Origin: Chromera velia | Taxonomy: Eukaryota > Sar > Chromeraceae | Reading direction: 5' to 3' | Assembly (NCBI GenBank): GCA_018398765.1 | Contig: JAHBMJ010004510.1 | Coordinates: 24,468 to 65,201, forward strand | Length of the DNA stretch: 40,734 nt | Part shown: in pieces, positions 8,603 to 20,500 of the stretch | How positions within the stretch are numbered: position 1 is the first letter of the stretch | Layout: each line of letters opens with the position of its first letter | Made by a program: the position numbers and the translations under genes | The notes under the pieces: model-generated | Databases searched by the model: none | The model's input: the letters and a program-made list of their open reading frames with translations, nothing else | Told to the model about the DNA's origin: nothing

Positions 8603-10719
8603 ATGGCTGACCGTGAGTTGTTGATCTTTGATCTGCATCGCATTCAGACACAGACAGAATGGGCTGACACGCGTGTGAATTGCTGCCGCGCCTCTCCTCT
8701 GTTTTCGTCTTCATTCCTATCAACCTTCTTGTTCTTGAAAGCTTTGCGGTTCGTTTTTGATGAGCTTCCCTTTTGGGCCGCATGGGGAAAATTGGTGTGC
8801 GTACGTCTGTTTGCTCTCAATACTTCGTGCTATTTCCGTCTCCATGCATTCTCCTAGCTCTCGCTGGCATTCTTGAGAGATCAGAAAATGAAGACCACGA
8901 CAGTCTCCCAACGTCATCTCTGCTCGTCTGCCCCTGCAGCGTCAGTGAAGGAGCACCAGCTCCTCTCACGAATCTTTTGCGTGTCCCTTCACCCACGAGG
9001 CAGTCCCCAATATGAAAAGGAACAGGGAAGCGTCGATGCCCGGTTTAGAAGTTCCTTCATGACGCTCAGTCAGTCAATCAATCAATCAGTCAGTCAGTCA
9101 GTCAAGACAGTCAGCCAACCAACCAAGCAGCCAGCCAGCCAGCCAGTGAGAGTGTCTGTGAGTGAGTCAGTCATCCTGTGAGTCAGTGTGCGGGTAGGTG
9201 GGTGAGTAGATTGAGTTACTGAGTGAGTCCAACAAAATTAAATGGCCAGTGGCTTCCTGGTTTTTTTTTTCGGTTAGTTGGTCAGCTCGTCAGGCAGTGG
9301 GTGGTTCTTGTAAGTTGGTCTGTTGCCGATTCTATTAGTCTGTCGGTTCGATCTTCAGTTTATGAGGGGGCTGCGCGCCTGTTCAAAACAAAGAGCCAGC
9401 ACAAACAAATCCCCCTGCAACCTCCCCATGCCGCAACGCGCTTGCGTGCTTGGTTTTCTGCCTGCAGCGAATCTCGTGGAAGAACTCCAAAGCGAGGCCG
9501 CAGAACTCAAGTGAGTGAGTGGGTGAGTGAGTGAGTGAGTGGGTGAGTCAGTGAGTGAGTGAGTGAGTCAGTGAGTAGGTAAGACAAGAAGACAAAACCG
9601 CCCAGTCGACGAATCATTCAGCAGACCCTCGCAGGTTTCTCTCTCCCCCCCCGCCCCCCTTGCAAAGTTTTCTTTTCCTTCCACATATTGTCTTTTCTTC
9701 TTCCACGCCCCCTACCTTCTGAAACACTTTTTGTTTTCATGCTGGCAGAACGCCGAGATCCTAAATGAAGCCAAATGAAGCACGACGTTGTACGTGTTTA
9801 CTGCTCGACGCTCCAGTAACAAGTATTCGTTCTCTGTGATGTTGTCGAAAGAAACGCTTGGAAAAAAGGGCCGTTATTTTGGATTTCTTCAAGTTGGTCT
9901 TGTCTTCTTCCTTCAAATTTGTGCTCCACCCTGTCTCTTGCGCTTCTTTTTTCTTCTCTTTTGTGTTGACTCGATGGGCCGATTGATTCATTGATTGATT
10001 GATTGATTGATTGATTCATCAGATTGAAGTTCTCCCTTGTGGAGAGAATCGTCCTCGGCCGGCTCTCCACGCCCCCCCCTGACGGGAAGGGGGCGTTGCA
10101 GTATCTGTCCGAGAGCTTCTACAGGGCATGTGACGAGGACTCATTCTTCAGGACACTCCCCCAAGAGGTGAAGGCACAGGTGCCGGGGCTCCTCGAACAA
10201 ATCGGCAGATTCGCCTCTCTGTACATTCTTGTGCCCTCTATGTTTGGTCTACCGGACCAAATAGATGTCAGTGAGCGGGAAGGTTGAGTGGGTGGGACCG
10301 AGGCTTCGATCGTCCCGCATTCACACGGATGGATGCTCCTTTCTCCTCACCCTCCCTGCTTTCAGCGTTGGGCAGAAGAAACAAAGACCCCCCACTGAGG
10401 CCTCTCTCGGATTTTCGTCCGCTCTCTCTCTTGAATGTCCATCCCTCTCTCGTTGCGCTTTCTGTGTCTTCTCCAAACGTCCTCGCCCTGCAACTCTCTC
10501 CTCCCTTCCTCGCCCTGCTTGGTGGGTGGATGGGGGCACGATCGGTGCAGGGCACTCACTTGATCCTGAACGCTCTGGACTTCGGCATGTCTCCCAGATT
10601 CCTCGAGCGGTTCGTGGCTGAGCTGGAGGGGAACGAGACCGGATGTCTGAAGAGAGTGTTCGGGCCTGTGGTTGAACAACTGTGCAAGAGGATCTGCGGA
10701 AGAACGGTCGGTCGGTGAG

Positions 10720-10776
<57 letters not shown>

Positions 10777-13700
10777 CTGTCTCTGAGAGGAGGCGAGTAT
10801 TGGAGCATGCATGTCCGCTCTGTGGAAAAGAAAAAGCGTTCCTCTTCGAAGAAAAGGTGCGGTGTTTCTTTTCCTTGCGCTTTTCTTTCTTCGTCGCCTT
10901 TTCCTCTCTTCTCTTCCAGTTCCCCTTTCCCTCAATGCGACACACCCTCAATTCCTTGATGAGACAGGTCGGCGGTGCTCATTCGTTCCTGTGCTTCCGT
11001 CCCTCCTCGAGAGAGGCATGCAACCGCTTTGAGAATTCTTTTCTCGGGACACTCGCCGTCGTTTTCCGTTGGGGGAGCTCTCACTCACTCTCTCTGTCTA
11101 ATAATTATTCTCTGGCTCTCTTGAGGGCACCACCCCTGTCGCATGAACTCTATTTGTGCTGTCCAACTTTTTCCACGCACGCAGCTGTCAGACCCCCGCA
11201 CGGGACACTGCAGGGTGCTCACGATTCTTGCTTCAAACAAGATGATTGGTCAGTACGTCGGCCGACCGCACCTTGAAGTTCTTGGAGTTCAGGCCTCCCA
11301 AGCGTTTGTTTTCCATCGAAATTTAATGTTTCGAAACGAAAGAAGCCCTCTGTGACTCGCGCTTCCCACACATCCCCATCTATCTATCCATCTGTCTTTC
11401 TGTCTGTCTATATACTTGTCATCCAGAAGAGAGACCCTCCACAGGCATGGAACAGAATCCGTCGCGCGTCCTATGTGGACGAATTGCGGACGGGCCACTA
11501 CCTCGCCATAGATGTGGGGCCCGCACGTTGAAATTTTGCATCCCTGCCTCTACCTCCCTATCCCCACCACCGCACGTTCAAGATTTCCGGACCTGCGTGT
11601 CGGCATTGTGCATGCACCCTTGCCGAGACGCATTTATTCATCACTTTGGGGATTCCAATGTGTTTTATTTGACTGCGATTGAACTGGTTTTGCATCAAGT
11701 GTCTGTCTGCGTATGCATGCAAACGTTTGCTGCTCTCTCGGCATGTGCGTGTGCAGCCAAGGTGATCCCCCAGCTCGCGTGTTTCGACCCCTCGGCGAAC
11801 ATGCTGGCGTTCCAGAAGAGTATGCCTGGGTATGCGTTGATGAGCTCCTCGTTGCTTGGGGGGTTCCTCTCGCCGTCTCCGCTCGACTGGGGCCTCTTGG
11901 GTCCTGGGAAGGAAGCCGAGTCGGCCAGACACAAGTACTTTCAGGGGGTGTCCACCAAACCTAGACCCGTGGGCATTCAGGCTCAAAACACTCTCAGGTG
12001 GGCTCGTCTGTGAGAGGTCAAACAGAGGCTCTCTCTTCTTTGGCCCTGAAGTGTAATCTCTCTGTGTCAGCTTCTTTAATTTCTCCCGCTTGATCCCCTC
12101 CAGGATGCTGAGGATCTTCTAGATGTCCTTAATTCCTGCACAGGGGCCCTGTTTCGAATTCAAGCGTCTGTTACTCTGAAGATTTGTGCGTTGACTGTTG
12201 TTTTGCAGAGGAGACTTGGAGGCAGCTCTGACGGGCACTCACACTTTTCTGATGGCCCTCCTGAAGGCGGGGGCAGAAGAGGAAAGGCTGGCGATCTTCT
12301 ACTGGTTTGCTAAGATTTTGAGGAGCATGGAGAGCAAAGCGAAGTTGGCCTCGATGTTCGGCCAGGATGCGGCACAGGCCATGCCGGGAATGGAAGCCCT
12401 CCTAATCAGTCAGTGCACGTATTTACTTTCATACAGAGTAAAACGAGAGTAATGCAAGATGCGGCACAGGCCATGCCGGGAATGGATGCGCTCCTAATCA
12501 GTCAGTGCACGTATTTACTTTCATACAGAGTAAAATGAGAGTAATGCAAGATGCGGCACAGGCCATGCCGGGAATGGATGCGCTCCTAATCAGTCAGTGC
12601 ATGTATTTACTTTCATACAGAGTAAAATGAAAGTAATGCAAGATGCGGCACAGGCCATGCCGGGAATAGAAGCCCTCCCAATCAGTCAGTCGGTTAGTCA
12701 TTAGGCATTCGTGTCCGTCTGCCTTCTCAGGGAGTCAATCAGACAATTATTGAGTACCGCAATTCTTCCACCTGATCGTTTCTGTGAACCTGTCTGCTCG
12801 TGAATCTTTCTGTCAAACTTGTCTCTCGTTTGTCTCTTCCCTTTATCCCTCCGGACAGGTAGGTCAGTTGCCTTTGTTCTCATCTTCTTGGCGCCACCCT
12901 TTGTACCGGTCGGATACGGACATGCGGGAGACACCGAGACAGATTGGCCTCCCGCCTTCCCTGCCTGTCTGTCTCTTCGTGTCTTTTGTCGTTCTTGTCC
13001 TTCCTTTTCTGTCTGCAGGAGCGTCTGGTCAGGTGACGGGGGGATTCGGATTGAACGTCTTCTGGCTTCTGGCGGCCCTCGCTGAACCCATCAAGGTGGA
13101 ACAAGTGTCCGTCAGTCAGTCAGTCAGCAGAGAGATAGAGCCTCTTTTATTTGTTCCATCTTCTCTGCTTTGTTGTTAACATGCTTGTGCGCGTCTGCGT
13201 GAGGGCGTACAACGAGGTACGGATTTGTCCTCGCGTTGTGTTCTTCTTTGTCCTTCTTGTCAGTCGTCCGACAAGAGAGCGTCCCAGAGGACAGACAGAC
13301 AGACAGGCAAATGTTTCCCCTGTCGCTTCTCTCGATCGCGCTGTCTAACGGCAGGCATCGTCTGTGAATTGGACCTCTCTCCTTGTTTGTTGCATGAAAC
13401 AGAACATTGCAGCCCCGCGTTCTTGAGATACCTCCACACTGTTGTTTATTGGTGTGTGTACGGGAGATGTCGATGCTTGCATGCAGGGGAGATGTCGATG
13501 CTTTCTACGCTCTCCGTGCTGACTGCCGGAATCTGGTCGGGTACATGAACGAGAAGGAACTTCCTTGGTGTGTGGGGGCAAAGGAGCAGGTGCAGAAGGC
13601 TCTCGCATTCTACCAGTCAGTCAGTCAAGGCTTCTCTCTCTGCTGCCTTAAGAAAAGAGAAGAGAAGAGTTTGAATAAACATGCGGGGGGGGGGTTTCTG

Positions 13701-14479
13701 GGAGGGAGGGGCTCTTTTTTCTTCTTTCTGTTTTTGTGTCTGTTTTTGGCATGCAGGTCTACCGCTTTTTCTGCATGACGTTGCTCTGGCTTTCTTCCCC
13801 CGCCTCCGCCCAGAGGTTCCATCTATCTGCATGGTTCCCCCCCATGCCGCCCGCTTGATTCTCTCTCTCTCTCTCTCCCCAACTCCTTCCTTCCACAGCC
13901 GCCTGCTTGCATGGGCATGTGCCTGCAGAACCACCGCAGGATCGAAGGCAGCCGCGAAACCAAAATCCCATTTCTTCTGGTTGGCTGCCAAAGCCTTCCG
14001 AGTCCTCTTCAAGTCAGCCTGCTTGCTTGCTTGTTCGTTCAGTCTAGTGGAGACTGACTGCTTCTTCGGTTCCTTTCTTGAATCCTTTGAGCAGATGTCA
14101 TGAATGGCACCTTTTTTTCTCTATCCGATTCGCCCTTTATTTTTGGCACTCGCAACACTCGTTGGTCTCTCGTCCTGAAAAGAAATTGTCAGCTATTTCT
14201 TTTCTGCGTCTGTCCTGGCTGTGAAGTGGGTCGCTAACCGAAAGTGAAGTCCAGAAAACAGATGAGAGCGAGAGGGAGAGTCTCTCTGTCAGGGCCATCT
14301 GTCGATGTTCTTTTCTGTGGTGTCTGTTCTGGACGGGAAAAAAAGAAGAAAGGGAAACAGACAGTTTGTCTATCTCTCTCTCTGTCTCTTTGTCCGCCTG
14401 CCCGTCTGTCTTCTGTCTGTCTGTCTGTCTTTTATCTGTTGCGTTCATGAAGAAAAGGAGGGAAAGAAACATATAGTCC

Positions 14480-14519
<40 letters not shown>

Positions 14520-17500
14520 GCAGACCCTCCGTAGGAGACTATCGAGGTGTCTTGAACAAAGTGGTGAAGATGCAACAACAGGGACCTGCAGCAATCAGGG
14601 GGAATCCTTTGGTTTGTGGGTTGTTGGGCAGTCAGCTTCCTTTCTTGGGTTGTTGGGCAGTCAGCTTCCTTTCTTATCTGTCGCTCTCTCTTCCCTTCTC
14701 ACTTGCTTCTCCCCAACTGTCCTTCGATTTCTCCCAAAATGGTCTCTCGACAGGCACGCGAACTCTCTCCGTTTCTGTGTTTCTGTCGGGTCGCTTCTCT
14801 TTCTTTGGGTTCCAGGCTGGTGGTCAGTCGTTTCACAAACGTATCGGCAGAATTCAAGACGAAGATTTGATTTGTGATTCCAAAACGTCATTCCTTCCTC
14901 GGTTGCATTATTTAATAATATCATCACATTAATTGTTTGTTGTCTGTTGCAGTTTGACAAGGTAGTTGGAGAGATGTACTGCTACGACGTGTGTCTGTTC
15001 GGCAATCACATGAGCAGCGTGTGCGGCCACCTGATCAACCTGATACTGACGCACGCAGTCAGGTCTCTCTACTTATTCGACCCCCAGGGCACTCTGAAGC
15101 CGGACGTGCTCCAGTTTCTCCAGTCGAAGGGAGACAGAATTTCGGCCCTCATAGTCAAAGCCTGTCCCCCGCCCGTGAGCTCAGAAATGCTCCCCCCTCA
15201 ATTCGCAGCCTTGCCTGGAGATCTCATAGAGGACGTGATGGAGGTAGTGGTCAGTTCTTTCTCTAGCTGTCTTTTTGTAAATGCACAACGCTTGAGGAAT
15301 TCAGCTGGGCTCTTGTATGTTCACGCACTTTGTTTTCGCCTCTTCTATGAAGCCTCGCCGTATCTCTTCGATCTTTTTCACAAAGGCATTGATCGGTCAG
15401 TTCTTGGGTTCAGTTCAGAGACATACACGGCGTCTGTGCTGCATCTTTTCTTTCAGTCAGTCCATCCTTTGGGGGCCGTCTTCTTTTTTTTCGCACGGTC
15501 TTCGTAGAAAATCCTCCGAGAAGCTGTGTCTCAAAGCTGCCCTCTTGAACGAATCTTTACCTTTCGGCGGCCTCTCTCCTTTGCCTGCAACTTTTTTGTT
15601 GTCTTGCTTCCTTCTTGTGCTGAAGGTCTGTCTTCGCCCCTCCCTCTGTGTGTGTGTGTTTTTGTACTTGCAGCAAAACTGTTTGTGGTTTCGGAAGCCC
15701 AGCGTGCTGACCTACCTCGACCTGGACCTCGTTGTGGCCGTCCTGATTCTGGTGCTGGAGTCCGGCAACGTCTTCAAAAATGCCGCGCTGAGGGCAAAGT
15801 CAGTCAGTCAGTCAGTCACTTTCTGTCTGTCTGGACAGAGGAATTTTCTCTTCAGCTGAGAATGGAGTCCCGTGCATACTGTGTGAAGCTCTTGTCTTGT
15901 CTTCCGAATACTCTCGCCAAGTCAGCTCACAAACTCCGCGAGGAGTAAGTTTATGCATGCAGAGAGAGAAGCACAATGAAAGAAACAAAAACTGCATGCC
16001 TGCTTGTGTGCATGATTGATGCAACAATTATTTATTTAGTTGTTGATCTGTCTGTCTGCATGATTGGTTGGTTGATTGATGCAGGGCGGCCCAAGTGATC
16101 CAGTTGATGAGCGAAGAGAAGGACTTCAAGTCGAGAGTGGAACTCGCACCAGTCGCACAGACCCACCTTCTCAGTGCTCTGATCACGTTCTATGGGGATT
16201 GTGAAAAGTGTGAGTGAGTCCTTATGATTTTTCTTCCTTCCTGTCTGCCTCGCGTTTTCTGTTTCTTGCTTTCTTGCTTCCCCTCTCTCCCTTTCTCCCG
16301 CTCTTCCTCTCTACCTCTCTTTCTGCCTGTCTGTCTGTTTCCTCGAGAGCCTTTGCTCCGTTTTCGCGTTCTACTCAACCAAGTGACCGGGGGGTTGGAT
16401 CTCTCTCCTCTCTTCCATACCGAGAGACAGAGTCTTCTTCCTTGTACGATGGTGTGGGGGAAATGATCACCATAAAGCGAAGAAGAAAACACTTCAGAGG
16501 TCTATTGTTTGTTCTTTCCGGTGAAGGGCGCAATTGCGAATGTCTTTCCATGTTTCATCGAAGGGAAAAAGACATTTCGGAGACCTCGCGAAGGTGGGAA
16601 AGTGATCCGTGCGTTCAAAAAATCAACAACCGGAACCTCTCCCTCTCTCCCTGACTGAATGACTGAATGACTGAATGCATGATTGAATGAATGAATGAAT
16701 GAATGAAGAAATGAATGTATGAATTAATTAATTAATTAATGAACACACGCATTCATTCATGCAGCCGGTGGGTTCTACCAAAGAGTCAACTACCGTGCGA
16801 CGGTGACGCACATCCTCGAGTCCCTCTTGCACTCCCACGAACAGAGAGAGTCCCTGAAGAAGTTCGCGTCCTCTAGAGAAGAGGTGAGTGAGTGAGCGAG
16901 TGAGTGAGTGAGTGAGTGAGGCCCGCAGGTCCTCTCCCTCTCTCTCGCTGACTGTCTGTCTGTCTGTTAATCGGATTGGCGACCGGCTGCTTGTTCTTTG
17001 CTTTCTTTGCGCGTTGGTTCCTTGGTTGGTTGGCGTCGCCTTCTGGAGTGCGTGTGTGGATGCGCATCCTGCTGCTTGTTTTTGGTGGTCCTTCCCGCAG
17101 TGTCTGGAGTGTCTGTCGTCTGTTGACGTGGCTTTTTGCTGGCTTGGGAGTCTCCTTGTTCCGAGACGCTGTCTCTTCTCCTGTCGGGAGGGAATGGAAT
17201 GGAATGAAGGATCGAGTGTCCATCGGATGCTCGAAATCTCTCTGCGTCTCTCTCTCTCTCTCCCTCTCGTCTTGATGGATCCCCTCTCTCTCTGTCCATA
17301 CCTCTTTGGTTCTCTCTTTCTTTCCCTCTGTGTGTGTGTGTGAGAGAGAGAGAGAGAGTAGCGTTGTTTGAGCAGTCAATGGAATGGGGAACACTGGCTG
17401 ATGTAGAATGGTGGACCGGGACTGCACTCACTCTGCGTTTCCTCTCTTCTCTCTCCCTCGCTTCCCTTTCTTTTGGCAGGATATGGTTCGTTTTGTCCAC

Positions 17501-20500
17501 GCGTTGCTCTCTGACCTGGGTTATCTTCTCGAGGAGGGCATGGAAACTCTTGGCAAGATCAAGGAAAGACTGCAGAAAGGTGAGGGAGGTTGCATGGGAA
17601 AATCAAGGCATTTCGGTGTTCTTTCGGCGGTCCTCCGCATGTCTGTGTCTCCCATGCTTTCCTTTCAGGGTTAGAGATGGGGGGGGGGCCTTCGTAGGGT
17701 GTCTGTCTCTGTCTCCCTTTGTGACTGGGTCCAATGACTCACTCACTCACTGCATGAGTCTCTGTTTTGGTCTCTGTCATCTCTGCCCTCCCATTTTGCC
17801 CAGCATCTCTGCGACTCTCAGTGTCAGTGCCAGTGTTGTCAAAGGAGAGAATGAAGATTGGAGAGGATACGAACCAAAGTTGCACTGTCTTTTATGCGAG
17901 CAGATGAATTGCAAAGTAGATTCCAATGAATGCAATCCCTCTGCAGGAGAGAAATTGGACGATACTCAGGATGAAGAGGCAGAAGACGAAGAACAACAGC
18001 AGCAGCAGCAGGAACAAGCGCAACAGCAGCAGCAACAGCAGAGGCAACAGAATGACGAAGATGAACGTCAGTCAAGACTGGACCCCCTTTCCGTTCTTCC
18101 TCCAGTGTTCTCTCGTTCGCCTTCGTGGTTGAGAAAACAATTGTTGGTCTTGTTTTTCTTGTGCTGGTTTCTCTACAGTCATGGTTCGTTAGTCGTGTAT
18201 GCATGGTGCCTGCATTCCCTCTCTCTCTTTCTCTCTCTCTGTCTGTGCGGCCCGTCTCCCTGCCTGCCTGTCTGACCCCCGCAGCGCTCCCCGACGAAGT
18301 CATGGACGGACCCCATGAGAACGTGGAGCAACTGCCTCTGAGGAGTCTCCAGAGGTACGTCTGCATGTCTCTCTGTCTGTGTGTATGGGGGGGGTCCTTC
18401 AGGACTCTCTCTCTTTGTCTTATCTCTCTCTCTTTCTTTTTTTTGGGCGGGTATGGAGAGAGTTCTGTTGCTTTACTCATACTTCACCTGACAGCTTTGG
18501 TCAATCGTCTGTCAGGAAGTCTGTCTGTCTTTCTGCTCACCCCCGCTCACTCCGACAGGAAAAGAAGCTCACACAGTCCCTCTGTCTCCAAGACGGATCA
18601 ATGCAGCAAATGCTCCCGCTTCCACTGCTTCTTCCCTTCGTCCCTGGGGCGGTTTCTTTCTTTCTTTCTTTCTTTCTTTGTGTCTTGTCTGTCTGCAGAA
18701 ACTGCAAGAGCTTGTTGCAGTTGGGTCTTCGAACTCTCCGTCTCCTCTGGCGCGTCTCCAAGGAGGCACCCGAGACGATCGTGAACCTCAAACTGGTGCT
18801 CCCTAACGTGGTGCGTGCGTGCGTCAGTGAGTGTGTCTCTCTGGGGGATGTCCTTTTCTTTTTTTTTGTATGTCTGTGATGGACAGGAAAAGGGGTGTGC
18901 CTTGTTTCCGAATGATCTATCGATTTCTTCCTTCCCTTCCTCATTCGCTTTCTCCAAACGTCCAGCTACAGCTGCTATGTCGTTCTTAGTTCTCTCTAAC
19001 CTCTCTGTACGCTCTCACAAGCCTCCCCCCCGACCCGGATGGAGCTGTCTCTGCATGGCTTGTCGGCAGGTCGCCACTCTCAACGGGTGCATCGACAGAC
19101 TCGTGGGGCCCAAGTGTCTTCGGCTGAAGGTCAGAAGGAGCTCATGAAGGGGGGGGGGGAGGGAAGAGGGGGGAAGAATGCACAACCTCTGTCTGCCTGT
19201 GTGTGTGTGTGTGTGTGTGTGTGTCCACAGTCACTCAAAGCGTTTTTCATAGCGCTTCTTCCCGCCATCCTATCACCCACAAAAGAACTCATCAATGTGC
19301 AGTGGGCAACAGCCTGGGTCGAGTGTTTGCCGAAGGGTCTTTCTGGTTCTTGCAGGAAGCAAGCAAAGCAGTGATGCGACACACCATCAAAGATCGACGT
19401 ATACACACAAGTGTATGCATGTGTAAAGAATGAAATGGAACAAATGTTCGACTGCATGGGTGAGAGAGTGCAGGTGGACAATTACGAGCAATTCGAGTTC
19501 AAGCCCAGAGACCTGCTCTCGTACGCCTGCGAGACATACGTGTACCTAGGTTAGTAGGTGGGTGTGTGGGGCGGGGGCAGACTGCTGTTCTGAAGTTGCA
19601 TGGGAATTGGATCCTGTACGTATTTGGTTGGGAGGGGCCTGAGAGCAATTTGTTCGGCCGACCCGATCTCATGGTACCTTCTTGGTCTGTCTGTGGCGTG
19701 CTTGTCAAGGCAACAAAGATTGTGTTTGAGTCCTTTTCCTCCCTCTTCATTTGATGCGCATTCTGATCTTTTCTTCCATCTCTTTCTCCACTCTCTCCTG
19801 CCTTCCCTCCCAAAACTTTCTTTTCTCTTCTCTGTTTCAACATGACCGATTCGTTCGGGTACTTCTAGTGTCTGTGCCTGCCCTCTTTCATTCACTCTAT
19901 CTCCCTCCCTCTCTTTGCCTGCTTGCCTGGCTCTCTCTCTCTCAGCACGTGCGGACAACTATGGCGTGATCCCTGCGGAGATCGTCAACGAGGGCAGATA
20001 TTACAAACCTGAGACGTTCTCGAAAGCGGTCAGTCAGTCAGTGAGGGAGGGAGGGAGGGAGGGAGGAACGTAGTGAGGACATGACTGAATGTTGACTCTT
20101 CCTTCTCTCACACTTCCTCTTGCGCTCGCTCTTCTGCTCCCAGAAAGACGATCTGGAAGCTCCACATATGCTGTCTGTGTAGAGGGAAAGCTAAGCGTGT
20201 ACTCTCCTTTTCTCTCTTTGTTGCTCTATGATGATGTGTTGCCTCCCTCTGTCTGTGACTGTGTCTGTGCAGATCCGAATTTTGAAAAGAGAAAGCATCA
20301 TTCCCGGTGACATGCTCAGAGCCTTCGAGGATCTCACGACAAAGCTCCAAGACGCGGGGATGGAGCAGAAGGAGCTGGAAGAAATTCTGGACTCTCTCGA
20401 CATTCCCGTGGGTTAATTGCTCGATTGAGTCAGATGGATACGTGCAGTGGCTGATCAATGAAGTGGACGACATTTTAAAATGCTTTCCAGAAAAAACAGT

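Noticed and set aside
11630-11700. Segment [14 protein letters not shown], resembling the FFLT...L motif of E4 proteins
   Set aside because: It lies upstream of exons that precede this motif in the family order, and a better match ([14 protein letters not shown]) occurs in the exon 13929-14012. It is probably chance or an intronic relic.
13757-13855. Possible E4 exon [20 protein letters not shown]
   Set aside because: It fits only if the slipped donor at 13619 is used, and then no in-phase exit to the next exon was found. Joining 13615 to 13929 is phase-consistent and matches the family.
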